64,000 bases of DNA from Ectocarpus siliculosus (GCA_000310025.1 FN649755.1:1131916-1195915); one strand, 5' to 3'; positions 22,701-34,663 are shown, counted from the first letter of the stretch. Notes: generated from the sequence alone by a model not told the origin. Numbers and translations: made by a program.

Positions 22701-23016
22701 GTCTATCCCATGAGGATTGTAGAACTGTGCACATCCTTTCTTTTCTGAGAACGTATCTGGTCTAGACTACAGCAGTGACTCAAATCAAGAAAAATGATCG
22801 ATTGACAGCAATAACGTCCGCGTACCCGTGGCCATGTGGCTGAGATGGGCCGTTGTTGTTCTCGGCGGGAGAGTCTCCCGTGAAAAAGCCGGCCGGTTTC
22901 TGCGGATAGACGGCGGAGACGGTGGCCTCCCACCACGTGCCAGCCGTTGGGGACGACGACCACAGCAGGATGAGGCAGAAGAGCACCAAGAGGCTCAAAA
23001 TCAAGCGGCTGGCCAT
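19777..23016 (-). CDS. Family 2 membrane-protein gene A, possible GPCR
   Basis: Exon 1 (23,016-22,826, 191 nt) starts with ATG and a signal or anchor helix (RLILSLLVLFCLILLW); it ends before GTACGC two bases into a codon. A second exon near 21,870-21,703 is conserved with gene C, but its frame is unresolved. The exon 21,077-20,906 (172 nt, CCCCAG/GTGAGT) contains EAPASGCISCQGDGRDQ and then a helix (YWLLIWLRTCILANF). A stretch at about 20,884-20,817 (LHICFAPNESRNGAYFLW, donor GTGCAC) matches gene C, but too little intron precedes it. The last exon (20,223-19,777, 447 nt, phase 0) has a helix (LAWTVFVLMV), a basic border (EAKRRARP) and a Pro/Ala-rich acidic tail. Paired cysteines before a helix suggest a seven-helix receptor. 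The frames and borders are seen; the function is inferred. Confidence 0.45.
20336..20590. repeat. 80-84-bp tandem repeat, 3 units
   Basis: Units begin gagatttt-cgagcg-gcaaac at about 20,336, 20,414 and 20,496, with a final partial at 20,580. The corresponding array in unit B has one extra unit. It lies between two candidate exons of gene A, so it is probably intronic, although both strands stay open for much of it. Confidence 0.8.
22018..22540. other. ~520-bp segment present in unit A only
   Basis: Unit B passes from gatactgcgcc directly into a C-run and cctcctttgtcctctctgg, while unit A has about 520 bp between these points. It contains long T runs (22,117-22,139) and no open frame. No inverted ends or target duplication were found. 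A deletion in unit B across the C-run is as likely as an insertion in unit A. Confidence 0.7.
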
Positions 23017-23639
23017 TCTCCCTTTCGCTCGGCCTTGTTATTGGTGATCAGTGTAGCAGTATCCTGTCACACGGACAGCGGGGGGGGCACCGGCACACGA
23101 GAAGGTTGGCAATTCTGCTGATGAGAATCATATTCGTTCTTGGCGAGGGGTGGTTTGAGCACTGTTGTTGCAAGTGAGGGACAAGAACATGAAGATATGT
23201 TGTGTTGATAAATGGACGGGGATTTACCGCGCCGACACGACAGGTAAAAGGTTGGCTCTGTGTCTGGCTGATGGGAATCTCAAGAACTGGAGATACAGAA
23301 CGCGCCACCACTTGAAAGACTCGTGTTTAGGCCAAGGCTCGTTTCGTAATTGGTCTATGAGGTCACCTACCTCCACGGCGACCACATAGGCTTTTAGTGT
23401 ATCGTGGGACGCTTGACTGAGCACGTGTTCTCTCTTAGCGCCAAGTTCTTAGAATTTTGCTCACGTTCTTACCGCTATGAAAGCTCTTAGGTGGTGGCAT
23501 GCCCTCAGTATTGGAGGGGGCTTTACCGCAGCTCATCGCAACGCACATCGCAACCGCAGAGTTTATTGATCGCCGGTACAACAGCTTGGGTACAGTAGGT
23601 AGAGTTATGTAGCGCCCGCACTAAATCTTGGCAGTTAAA

Positions 23640-23815
23640 AGGCCTTGATGCTCAACATTTACATCAAAACGTAAGCTCTTGAGCAACCATTTTGTTTTGC
23701 AATCGCGGTCAAGAACACCTACACTACAACCTACGTGGCGGCCATTTGTAGTAAATACTACTGGTACATGTTAAGACCTACGGACCCCAGCCTCGACCAA
23801 ACTACCTCAGGTTCC
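23640..23815. repeat. ~180-bp dispersed direct repeat upstream of gene A
   Basis: Shares gagcaacc, aagaacacctacact, acctacgtggcg-like and cctcgaccaaac blocks with 19,432-19,612 in unit A, the corresponding sites in unit B and 44,330-44,560. Identity is only moderate, so the copies are old. The same orientation on both sides of gene A gives an LTR-like layout, but no retrotransposon proteins lie between. Confidence 0.45.
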
Positions 23816-23838
23816 ATACGTAAGATAAAATTGCCTTC

Positions 23839-24046
23839 ATACGTAAGATACCACACCCCCAGAACCGATTTTCAAAGCTTCATTGCTCCACGACGAAGAG
23901 GATGCTGAAATCAAAGGATGCGTTGTCGGAAAGCTCTCGACGAGACGGGTTCCAACGCCTCCCGCCATTTTGGGCACCGTAACTGCTTTTCCTGCCGAGC
24001 AATCGAGCTTTGAGAACCTGTCAAGGGGGAGCGATATCTGACGTAA
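23839..24046. mobile_element. TTACGT-family MITE (unit A copy)
   Basis: About 208 bp with inverted ends of about 50 bp. The left end acgtaagataccacaccccc and the complement of the right end (ttacgtcagatatcgctccc) agree at about three quarters of positions through a second block (tcaaagct-attgctc). Other copies lie at 27,896-28,093, 34,664-34,870, 47,590-47,783 and, degenerate, near 38.2 and 56.4 kb. No coding capacity. Confidence 0.75.
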
Positions 24047-24062
24047 CTTACCGCGATGATAG

Positions 24063-24311
24063 AGAGTGCTGCCACGGTAAACTGCGGTGCACATCAGTTC
24101 GGAGACATTCGAGGAGTCTGATCACGCTACACAAGCTTGCTTCCATTCCAAACAGAACGCGTGTGCTCAGAATCATCTTCCACAACAGACAGAACAGCAA
24201 CATCCGCCGCCTGCGCATTACTTCTGACGCTGTTGTGTGAAATACCAAACTTGCGCCTTCTCTTGCGCCCATGCTAACCCCGCTCTTGCCGGGGGATCCA
24301 CGGTCAAGCAA
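24063..24311 (-). CDS. Candidate first exon, signal-like N-terminus, unknown protein
   Basis: A minus-strand frame contains MRRRRMLLFCLLWKMILS, a basic start followed by a hydrophobic core. Four indels separate it from the unit B copy and all are 3 nt long, including one extra leucine codon in the hydrophobic core and one extra cysteine. This keeps the frame, as expected for protein under constraint, although the opposite strand would be preserved too. It ends next to the MITE at 23,839-24,046 and no donor was fixed. It could be the start of an otherwise unidentified gene, or chance. Confidence 0.25.
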
Positions 24312-26883
24312 GCAATCCTCTCACACGAGAAGGCCCTGGCGCAAGGTTCTCGTGGGGTCTTGGTCGAGTGGAAGAGAAGAGAAGAAACACCAAAACGAAC
24401 ATAAAAAAGCGGGTAGACATAATCTACAGCAATACAATACGAAGATGCAAAAAACAAAACACACACACACAAACAACACACGGAAAAAAAACGGCTCGCC
24501 GCGGCACACAATTTGCCGCCGATTCGTATTCGCGACGCGTGCCGCGCAGCATTTGATCATCTACGGGTCGTCTTGCGTAGGGTTTGCCCAAGCCTCATTG
24601 GTCATGTCTGTACGCTTGTTGTTGTGTAGAGAGACACCGCCGTTCCACACCGGCGAAAAGGCATGCATTCGTACGTCAACAAGATGCGGTGGAGGAACGG
24701 TGTATCTCAGAATACTCTACGTACAATGGTTGGCGGCAGCGTCCTTTGGTCCGAGCAAAAGACGAACAAACCGAGAATCAAAGTACTAGACAGAGAGTAG
24801 GGTTCCAAACAGGAGAGGGCAAGCAAGCATTCCGGTTATCATCGATTGCTCTAGAAGCACCGACACAACAGCCACAGCGAGGAGTGAGCAGTGAGGGAGG
24901 GGGTATACACACACCAACCACATCGAAAAACGGGATCGCTATTTCACCCTACACTAAATTCCTTGGGTTTGGTGGTGGTGCTGTGCTATGCCAGACCCTG
25001 TGAGCAGAGCAGGTCTCATGGTATAGACCAAAAGAAGAGGCGCTCGCATGTCGACCAAACTACGCGGTCGACCTGAACGACGATTCGTCCCCAACAAAAG
25101 GACGACTGCTGGACACGCATGCATTTCTTGGGACGCAAAATCTGTTGCTGCACCTTTTGCGCTGAAACCAAGCGGCATCCAAAGGGAAGACGTCAAGCAC
25201 AGTATCGGACGCACGGACGCATGGCGTCTGCTTGTCGCTGTTTGTCGCACATGAACCAGAAATTGTTCCAGACTCCCTACAACAGGCAGCGTCAGCAATC
25301 AACAAAGGGTTGGACTTTTCCCCTCCTACCAGAGCCCCCCCCGCGGAGATTCCTACATATACCACGACAACCCATCCCATCCATCCACAACCTCGCCCCG
25401 TGCACCCGTCCCTTCGCTGCCCTCTCTGCGTACATTTATCTCTCATCAATTCTTTCTCTCGCTCCCATCCGAACGGCAAACAACCTACCGCGGTACTCTG
25501 CTCACCGGCGTGGTCTCTACCGCGGTACTCTGCTCACCGGCGTGGTCTCTCTGTCCTCCGGCGAAAGGCAGATGCGTGCTCGCGTGCTCCCACTATCCTT
25601 CGCGGTCCTTCCACTCTACGTTCTTCGTGTCCTCGTTGCTCCCCCTTGTCCTAGTTGCTCCCCCTCTGTGCCTGCCTGCGACGGCTGCCCCTCCTCTCAG
25701 TCTTTGCCCCTGGTGCAGAGAATGGCACGGGTGCGTGCCGATTGTTTATGCGGATGCAAGAATTAATTCCTTCGTTGTTCCGTCCCACCCAACCATTGTT
25801 TCATACGGGACTGTCATGTTGGTGGACGTGCCAAGCCAATCAAATCATGCAATCCCTTCGTCCCCAAGGCCGAACTCTCATGCTCGCATGTTTCATGTTT
25901 CCATCCCTCCTGCCACTCGCCCACCTGACGGGATAGAAAGCCTCTGCCGAGAAAGCGGCGACACGAGAGATCGAGCTACGATGCATGAACTACATCATGT
26001 AGTAGTGACGCCGAACTTGGCAAGAGAGCAGCAGCAGCAACGCAGCAGCGGCAGCAGCGGCATCGTTCGGGATCGTCGCGGCGCCGTTCGTTGCTGTTCT
26101 ATAATGATGTCAAACACTGACTTGCGGGATGTTAAAACACCGACCATGTAGGACATCATGTAAATAAGTGTAGACTGCTGCTGTAGCCAGTCGTGGTCAA
26201 AACGGCGTCGGCGTGCGGCCGACAATGCGATGCCCATCCACGGCGGGAGGCATTGAAGAAGAAAAGAGCCGGCCGAACGAAACAGCAGTGCCGCATTTCG
26301 CAGTCAAATGATCCACCGTCCGACCGTCCCACCGTTACAACGGGGGCCGAACGATGTATCAGACTCGCCGCCATCATCGCCACCGCTGTCAGGAGAACAA
26401 CCACCACGGATGGTAGTGCTGTGCAAGATGACGGTCTACAGCAAGTAGTCTATACCCGAGGGCGAAGATATCACATATAGAGATGATGTCGCGCACCCAC
26501 TTGGGGCGTGCGCCCGAGCGGACAGCAGCCAATCCCGCGCCAATCTCCGAACACGGACGTGCACAAGCAGACCGCTCTGCTACCAACAGCGAGCAGGGCA
26601 TCCTACAGTACTTGCAACAGTACACAGTACACATACACAATCTACATAGCACATACATATGCAGGCATCTTCCTATTAGTAAACTCCCAGCAGCAGCGAG
26701 CCGTAGCACAACAGCAGGTTCACACGCGACACAGCCGTGAGTGGCGATGCCGGCGGCCGTGCCGGGGGTAAGACGTGGCTACGCGTGGGGGCGTCCCATC
26801 ATGTAGATAGCGCTCAAGGTGTTTATGGTAGACAATGAAGTTGTCACAACGAACAGGGGGGGGGTTCCAGAGGCCCTGAGTAC
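24312..26883. other. Right part of duplication unit A, no supported gene
   Basis: Overlapping open frames occur on both strands, but 1-2 nt indels against unit B break most of them. A 32-bp segment (accgcggtactctgctcacc start) is duplicated head-to-tail at 25,487-25,550 and single in unit B. A short CA run lies at 24,459-24,470. A stretch near 25,763-25,975 (frame INSFVVPSHPTIVSYGTVML) is free of indels between the units, but two frames are open there. Confidence 0.35.
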
Positions 26884-27895
26884 ACGAAAGGTTGGCTTTG
26901 ATGGGAAATATTTCAGGGCGAGGGACGGCTTGCGCACTGCTGTTACAAGCGAAGAACAAGACGGCGAAGAGAATTTAGGGGGCTTGCACTGCAGCATATC
27001 GCAACTGCAGCAGATCTTAATTAATTGCTCTCCGGAAAGGCTACAGCCTCTGCAATCTTTCGCGCCGTCCTTCGATGCCTCTGCTCTCCTTGCCTATTTT
27101 GTACGCCCGTCTTGACATCCACGAAGAGTCGTGTGGGTTCCAGCGTTCACCTTCTCTCTCCGTCTCTCTACGCCTCTCTCTCCTTGCTGCTCTCCGTTTT
27201 CCTGTCTACAACTGCTCTGCCCGAATAAATTGACGGGCTCCCGAACACCGCAGCAAGCTAAATAGAACATGTGTCAGCCCCATCGGCCCACCCGCTTTAG
27301 GAACCGAAGCACACCCGTAACCTTCCAGAACCTTTCAAGAAACCTTCCCATTCAACATTGTGCACGAGACTGTCAACTGTCAACCCCGGTTTTGGCGCCG
27401 AACTCCGCAGATAGATACGTATACATCGTGCAGTGCTTATGCCAACATGCCAACACGCCAATACCCACGTGTGTGTCCATCTCCAAACGCCCATCCACGA
27501 CCCCGAAGGAGCGACATGAAGGACACGACTGGTGATGATATCGACGGCAGCATGGCAGGAAGTGACGGTAGATGAAACGCTACACTTCGCAAGAGGAGCA
27601 GCAGCAGCATAGAGTGGCGCGCATTCTACTACTGATGGACATGTCGATCCTTCTTCAGCGAGACACCGACGTACTCTGATCGGTCCTTGGGTTTTTGCCT
27701 GTTGAAAGAGGCCCCCTTTTCAACCCTCTTATGTAGGTCTGACTGAACCGTTCTCTGGCCTGCTGTGTCTGAGAGGACGATTCTCTATCCGATGTTTTGT
27801 ATTCGATGTTTTGAGACGGTGTTTGCCTCTCTCTCTTGCTTACACAGCAGTAGCTCCGTATATAGACCTAACGTACACTTCCGCAGAAGACAAAA
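26884..27895. other. Spacer between duplication units
   Basis: Unique to this position up to about 27,360, where similarity to the 14.6-kb block begins. No gene recognised. Confidence 0.4.
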
Positions 27896-28093
27896 AATCG
27901 TCACACCCCCTGGGTCCATTTTCACAGCTCCATTACTCCACGACAAAGAGGATGTATGAGTCAAGCCACATATTTTCGGAAATCTCTCGACGAGACGGAT
28001 CCGACGCCGCCATTTCCGGCTCCAACACTCTTTCTGCTGTGGAGAAATCGAGCTTCGAAATCAGTTCAGGGGGTGTGGTATCTTGCGTCACCG
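27896..28093. mobile_element. TTACGT-family MITE (third copy)
   Basis: Left end tcacaccccctgggtcc and right end agggggtgtggtatcttgcg are inverted relatives, with inner blocks cattactccac and gtggagaaatcgag also paired. It keeps the internal word tctcgacgagacgg of the copies in units A and B. Confidence 0.7.
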
Positions 28094-29034
28094 ACGGTAT
28101 AAATATTTCCACGCAACACACGGAGAAAAGCCACCACACGATAACCCCGATGACCCGTCGCTATGCTCGGGAAAATCTTACCAGGTGCACTATGTTTTAT
28201 TTCAGGCAAACGTCTACACGTCTATCAGAGGCATATCAGACATACACGCGATGGAATGTCAGGCGCAGGGTTCGAATTTTGCCTGGCTGGGCCCAAATCA
28301 CGTTGTTACGCTTGCCTCGCGGTACACGAGAGCCCGCGAGCCGACTTGCGGGGCTCTACGAAAAACAAACCAAAAACACCGCCCCCTTGCCCACTTGCTT
28401 GCCTACCACTTGAACGTAGCAGGTTTTCTTTCCCAGTCACTGCAAAATATGGGTGTCAACACCCTCTACCAAACCAAAAGTGAAAATGAAGATGATGGAT
28501 CCAAAAAAAGTGACACTAAAGTATGCATACTACAGTGTACACCACTGTTGTTTTGTTCATTTCGACCTCCCTCTGACAGGTACTACTCCTGTACGTCTCG
28601 TCTTCAGTTTTCCTCTGCTGTCCGGCCAAAAGAGTTTTCTACACAACATAAGGCCTTGCTTTACCTATTGTAGATTTCCTTTTGGAAAACCAACCCAAAA
28701 TTCCCAAGCCTCTCTGAAACCTCCGCAATTTGTGATCCAACCAAACAGGAGGCAAAGATCATGACATCTGGGCTTCTACTCACGAAAATGTGTTCAACAC
28801 GACCAAGCGCAACTCAACAGCAACTGAAAAAAAAAAACATCCAAGAATGTGTGTGCACATAAGCTGAGCATCCTTTTTATGCGAGGCAGAGCAAACTTCC
28901 ACACGAACAACAAAAAATAAATAGAAAAATCAATTTCCTTTTTGTACAAGTGATTCTCGCACGCGGTTGAACGCTCTTACCCCCTTTTCTTAGTGGGAAG
29001 AGCTACGACCAACGAAGCTATTTACACATAATAA

Positions 29035-29217
29035 CGACACCGGCAGGTGGCCATCTACTTTCAAAATGTCGGGAGAGCCGTGTTTGACAAAAAACGTCTA
29101 GCATACGAGACACAACATCCACTACTCTATGTATGGTACAATCGAAACCTTTTCAGAGTTTGGAAAGCGCAAGGGATCACACATGTTCCCACACAAGATG
29201 AAGGTCTGCGGTCGTAG
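29035..29217 (+). CDS. Candidate last exon of block X, unknown protein (unit B)
   Basis: Twin of 18,644-18,826: same 60-codon length, same upstream TAA and same TAG. Changes are one silent (CAA to CAG), Ser to Phe after RN-L, and Lys-Cys to Glu-Gly near the end. No start codon or clear acceptor. Confidence 0.25.
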   Translation, partial: RHRQVAIYFQNVGRAVFDKKRLAYETQHPLLYVWYNRNLFRVWKAQGITHVPTQDEGLRS

Positions 29218-29270
29218 GCGCCCTACAGAAACCGGGGGCAAGGGAGGGGGGGATTCTTTGCGGGGGGGGG

Positions 29271-30157
29271 GGGGGGGATTTTGAAAACCCGGGATTTCAA
29301 CACCCCCCCCAAAACGGGAAATGTTTTAATTTCCCTACCGGGGCCCAAATACAGTTTACAAAAAGGGGTAACCCGCCCAAAACATGGGCCCCGGGGGGGT
29401 GGGGCTGTGGGGGGCAATGGACGGAAAAAACCTTTTGCCGCCCGGTGGTGGCGGGGGGGACATCCCCCCTCCCCCAAAACAAAAAAAAACCCCCACCGAA
29501 AAAATAATCAGCGGCCCTCCCTCGGGGGGACGCGGGAAAAAAGCACCCCCCTCCCCATCCCTCCTTTTCTCAGGGTTAAGGGGGGCTTTTTCACCAAAAG
29601 AACATCAAAAAACCCTACCCCGGGCTTGAACCCCGCGATTGATTGGGTAAAAAGCTTACCCTGCACTGGGCTTGAATGTGGGTGGGGGAAAAAGCTTTTT
29701 GCCCCCCCCCTAACTAGGGGAACACTCTGGGGGAAAAAAAAAAGACCGTTCGGGGGCCAATNNNNNNNNNNNNNNNNNNNNNNNNNNNNNNNNNNNNNNN
29801 NNNNNNNNNNNNNNNNNNNNNNNNNNNNNNNNNNNNNNNNNNNNNNNNNNNNNNNNNNNNNCTTTTTTCCCCCGGAAAAAAAAACACCCAAAAAAGTTTT
29901 TTTCCTAAAAAAAGCCCCCGGGGGGGGGGCCTTTTTTTTTAAAAAGGGGGGGGGGGCGGGGTTTAAAAAAAAAGGTTGGGCAAAGAAGACAAAACCCCCC
30001 CTTTTTTTTGTGGGGAAAAAAAAAAACCTTTTGGGGGGGGGGAAGGGGCAGGGGTCCCCCAATTTTCCCCCCAAAAAAGAGGGTCTGGGGTGGGGGGCCC
30101 CCCCCAAAACCCGGGGGAAGGGGGGGGGGGGTTTTTTTTGGGGGGGGGGGGGGGGGA
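29271..30157. other. Assembly artefact: low-quality duplicate sequence around a gap
   Basis: Bases 29,280-29,761 are a corrupted version of 30,160-30,640 (and of 18,890-19,370): the same landmarks appear, but c, t and a have drifted to g, a and homopolymers, as at failing Sanger read ends. Bases 29,862-30,157 are homopolymer-rich noise. The real sequence resumes at ggggattctgagagcctggc. Reading frames crossing this stretch are meaningless. Confidence 0.9.
29762..29861. other. Assembly gap (100 N)
   Basis: Exactly 100 unspecified bases, a conventional placeholder of unknown true length. Comparison with unit A suggests that little or no real sequence is missing here. Confidence 0.98.
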
Positions 30158-31049
30158 TTCTGAGAGCCTGGCATTACAACACCCCCCACAACACGGGAAC
30201 TGTTTCAATTCCTCTACCGGTGCCTAACTACAGTTCACAAAACGTGCTAGCCAGCCAAGAGCATGGGCCCTGCGGTGTTGGCGCTGTGCGGCGCAATGCA
30301 CGGACAGACCCTTCTGCCGCCTGCTGCTGCCGGTGGGTACATCCGCCATCGTCGAACACGAAGAAAAGCCTCGACCGAAAAATCAATCAGCGTCCATCCC
30401 TCGGCGGCACGCGGCAAACGAGCACCCCACTCCTCATCCCTCCTTTCCTCAGGCTTAGGTCGGCCTTTCTCACCAAACGACCATCAAAACACGCTACGCC
30501 GGTCTTGACCGCTGCGATTGATTGCGTACAGAGCTTACGCTGCACTGGGCTTGACTGTGGCTGGCGTACAGAGCTTTATGCCGCCACCGTAACTAGGGTA
30601 TCACTCTGGTGGAAAACATAAGGACCGTTCGGGTGCCAATATGAATGGCCCCAATATTGCCGAACAAAGTGGTCCCAATATTGCCGAACAGAGTGGCACA
30701 GAACGCGCCCAAATGGAAGAACCCAGGAGTCAAGAAATTGACCCTAAAATAAATCAAAGCACTAAAGAAATTGAGCACCAGTGGTGAGCTCGGTTGAGAG
30801 CCCCTACACTAAACCTATATAGCGACCACTCGTAGCATAACCTCGGCCGAAACTCTTTTAAAGGTTATTTAAGTGGGGGCGCGTTCTGTGTCTCGAAAGC
30901 GCAGAACTACAACCCCAACCAAAAGGGGCGGGGTCGTCTGGCGACGTACTTCTGCCCCCTTCGCAAATTGTTCACCCTATCGTGGAGCAGCAGAGAACTA
31001 CTGCCCCCCTGCCGTGGACGTTGTCGTCGATGATGCATGCGGTGGCGTA

Positions 31050-33837
31050 CTAGAGATACCCGATGCTATTGGCCCTCACCCTCGACGCAGCCGACGCGGG
31101 GCTGACATCTCCGGGGATGGCATTCTCGGCGACAATAACAGCGGGCCTGGAGATAAGCCGCTCCGGGGCGCTGATGCTCCTACGCGGCAATGGAGGAGGA
31201 AGCCTGAGGCCGAGTAGAAGGGCGGAACCGGAGACCGCTGCGGCGACGACGGCCGGCGGTTCCACCTCGGGGCCGGTTCCCGCAGCTTCACCCGCGGCGT
31301 TAGGAACGTTCCCCGTTCCCTGCGGCGGCGGCGGGACCGGTGCTGCCGGTTCGGCGACATTTGGCGGGGCCCCCTCCTCGTCATCGTCTCCCAACACCGG
31401 TGCGGGTGGGCCGGGGCGCGCCCTCCTCTTCGCCTCCAGTTGTCTCCGCACCATCAGCACGAACACGGTCCACGCGAGCTTCGCGCACCGCCCCAACTTC
31501 GCAGCATACGGACGAAAGCCAGCACGCGATCAAGCAAAGGGGAGAAGAGTACCCGATGATGATTAGGCCATGCGTGGGCTTAGGTGTTCATTAGAAAAAG
31601 AAAACAGGGATTTTCGAGCTCGCAAACATTCTGGCCTGTTGATATTTTTGGTGTGTGGGGTGCAGGTGTCCATGCCAACGTTTTGAGAGATTTTCGAGCT
31701 CGCAAACATTCTGGCCTGTTGATCTTTTTCGCGTGTGGGGTGCAGATGTCCATTCACGTTTTGAGAGATTTTTCGAGCGTGCAAACAAAAGCTGGGCTGA
31801 CGGTCATTCACCTGTGTGGGTTCAGATGTCCGTGCCAACATTTTGAGAGATTTTCCGAGCGCGCAAACGTATTCTGGGCTGATGATCATTCACATGCGTG
31901 GGGTTTAAGGTGTCCATGCCAACGTTTTGAGAGATTTCTCGAGCGTGGAAAACAATGTTCTTGGGTAACGTCCTCTTGAGAGCACGAAAGAAAAGGGATG
32001 CCCCCGTACCGGACCACCTGATTGCTTTGCTTACTCAGGATATGGATTGCAGACGTCATTCTGCAGGAAACTGTAGACCAATGGTGTGATACAACACGCT
32101 AAACTCCGCAGTGCATGCCCCCCGTTTCTGCCCAATATGGCTTCGGCAAGTCTATGCGCAAGTGCACCCACAAGAAATATGCACCATTTCTGCTCTCGTT
32201 GGGGGCGAAGCAAATGTGGAGCATAAGCGTGGCAAACATTTTTGTGTCAAACTCACAAAATTCGCCAAGATGCAAGTCCTCAACCACATGAGCAGCCAGT
32301 AGGTGGCTTGGTCTCGGCCATCTCCCTGGCAGCTAATGCAGCCGGAAGCGGGAGCCTCGCCTGGCCATAAACGTAGTACCAACCGTTGCATAGCACGTGG
32401 TGATCGATCGGCATGTGTGCGGCCATGACTGGAGAAGGGAGTAGTGGCGTTATGGTTCGTGTCCACTCCTCCTGTGCATATTTGACAAATTCTGTCATTA
32501 ACCTACCCCACATGCGCGGTACGCTATACTATGCCAATTGCCCACCAAAACAAAGATCTTCACTGCGACGATGACGCTCTGATTGATCCATGTTCAAGGG
32601 AGGAGGAGAGGCAGGGAAAATCCGAGGGCGCAAAACACGCTCGAGGATGCACGTACACGAACGGGTGGCTGTCAACAACGAAAAGAGACTCACTGGTCTA
32701 ACGCCGTCGATGCTGGTGTTATTGATTTTATAAATGACCCGCCAATTTCACCGTAGATCCTGACGGCATAAGAAAAAAAAAAACGCGGGTCGCAGGCTTG
32801 ACCTCTAAACTTGCACACAAAAAAAGCTAATGTGCGTCCTCTACATGTGGAGAAACTTGATTATTGCAACTTGCTGGAGCCAGAAATATGGCAGCGAGAT
32901 GTAGGCAAACCGAATACCAAAGAAACAAGTCAACGACAACAATACCCAACGGGCGAGAAGAGCTACCTCACTGCTCTGACAGGGAAACTGAACAGCAACG
33001 ACAATAAAAATGACATTTCCTCGCGAAAACCCCGATGGAAATGATACGCACCAGCACCAGCAGCGGGACAAGCACCGGCAGCGGCGGAGAATAACCACGG
33101 TGGCAAATGGTGATTGGCCTCCTCGCTGTACCGTTTGGAGGGCCAGGTGCCATAGGAGTCAGGTGGGAAAATGAGCGCCGGGGGGTTGGGAAAGGGGTCA
33201 TTGCATTTAGCAGACGCAGCATAGACTAGACTAGTTTAGGGTAAAGGCGACGGACAGTAGTGTTTTAGGTGTCTGCACGAGGAATGGAGGAACAGGCGAT
33301 TTTGTTCGATGATGATCGTGTCGTTGGTGGCCCTCTCGATCTGCGCCTAGTGGATACTGCGCCCCCCCCCCCCTCCTTTGTCCTCTCTGGTACGGCCATT
33401 AGCGTCCCAACCAACGCGGAAAAACTTGTCATCCCTAACTACCTCTGTTGAAGTATCCCCACCCCACACACACGGGGTAGCCTTGGCGTGCTACCTGAGA
33501 GATTACTGTTGTAAGGTCAAAGTCTATCCCATGAGGATTGTAGAACTGTGCACATCCTTTCTTTTCTGAGAACGTATCTGGTCTAGACTACAGCAGTGAC
33601 TCAAATCAAGAAAAATTATCGATTGACAGCAATAACGTCCGCGTACCCGTGGCCATGTGGCTGAGATGGGCCGTTGTCGTTCTCGGCGGGAGAGTCTCCA
33701 GTGAAAAAGCCGGCCGGTTTCTGCGGATAGACGGCGGAGACGGTGGCCTCCCACCACGTGCCAGCCGTTGGGGACGACGACCACAGCAGGATGAGGCAGA
33801 AGAGCACCAAGAGGCTCAAAATCAAGCGGCTGGCCAT
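31050..33837 (-). CDS. Family 2 membrane-protein gene B, possible GPCR (twin of gene A)
   Basis: Same structure as gene A. Exon 1 is 33,837-33,647 (191 nt, MASRLILSLLVLFCLILLW, donor GTACGC). The C-Q-G-D exon is 32,428-32,257 (172 nt, CTCCAG/GTGAGT). The last exon is 31,496-31,050 (447 nt, one helix then Pro/Ala-rich tail). The lengths equal those of gene A and the last exon has no indel against it, although it differs at several codons, so the frame appears constrained. As in gene A, the cysteine-containing stretch after the C-Q-G-D exon follows almost directly, leaving no room for a normal intron, so the model of the middle is uncertain. It may be a functional recent duplicate or a decaying one. 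Confidence 0.45.
31609..31935. repeat. 80-84-bp tandem repeat, 4 units
   Basis: Unit starts at about 31,609, 31,687, 31,765 and 31,847, with a last partial at 31,931: one unit more than the same array in unit A (20,336-20,590). The added unit most resembles its left neighbour. Confidence 0.8.
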
Positions 33838-34663
33838 TCTCCCTTTCGCTCGGCCTTGTTATTGGTGATCAGTGTAGCAGTATCCTGTCACACGGACAGC
33901 GGGGGGGGCACCGGCGCGAGAAGGTTGGCAATTCTGCTGATGAGAATCATATTCGTTCTTGGCGAGGGGTGGTTTGAGCACTGTTGTTGCAAGTGAGGGA
34001 CAAGAACATGAAGATATGTTGTGTTGATAAATGGACGGGGATTTACCGCGCCGACACGACAGGTAAAAGGTTGGCTCTGTGTCTGGCTGATGGGAATCTC
34101 AAGAACTGGAGATACAGAACGCGCCACCACTTGAAAGACTCGTGTTTAGGCCAAGGCTCGTTTCGTAATTGGTCTATGAGGTCACCTACCTCCACGGCGC
34201 CCACATAGGCTTTTAGTGTATCGTGGGACGCTTGACTGAGCACGTGTTCTCTCTTAGCGCCAAGTTCTTAGATTTTTGCTCACGTTCTTATCGCTATGAA
34301 AGCTCTTAGGTGGTGGCATGCCCTCAGTATTGGAGGGGGCTTTACCGCAGCTCATCGCAACGCACATCGCAACCGCAGAGTTTATTGATCGCCGGTACAA
34401 CAGCTTGGGTACAGTAGGTAGAGTTATGTAGCGCCCGCACTAAATCTTGGCAGTTAAAAGGCCTTGATGCTCAACATTTACATCAAAACGTAAGCTCTTG
34501 AGCAACCATTTTGTTTTGCAATCGCGGTCAAGAACACCTACACTAAAACCTACGTGGCGGCCATTTGTAGTAAACACTACTGGTACATGTTAAGATCTAC
34601 GGACCCCAGCCTCGACAAAATTACCTTAGGTTTCATACGCAGGATAAAACTGCTTTAGGTTTC

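Larger units (their letters stand above)
17901..26883. repeat. Tandem duplication unit A (about 9 kb)
   Basis: Begins gcttgcctcgcggtacacg and ends near cctgagtaca. The same order of sequence recurs at 28,309-37,686. The units differ by point changes, many 1-6 base indels, a ~520-bp segment present only here (22,018-22,540) and changes in repeat number. Each unit carries block X, a family 2 gene, a TTACGT-type MITE and about 3 kb of unassigned DNA. Confidence 0.85.

Noticed and set aside
19432-23815. Gene A region as an LTR retrotransposon
   Set aside because: Direct repeats flank it, but there is no reverse transcriptase, integrase, primer site or purine tract, and another copy of the repeat sits inside gene C.
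29281-30621. 446-codon open frame, the longest in the window
   Set aside because: It runs through corrupted base calls and the 100-N gap; the clean copy of the same DNA has no such frame.
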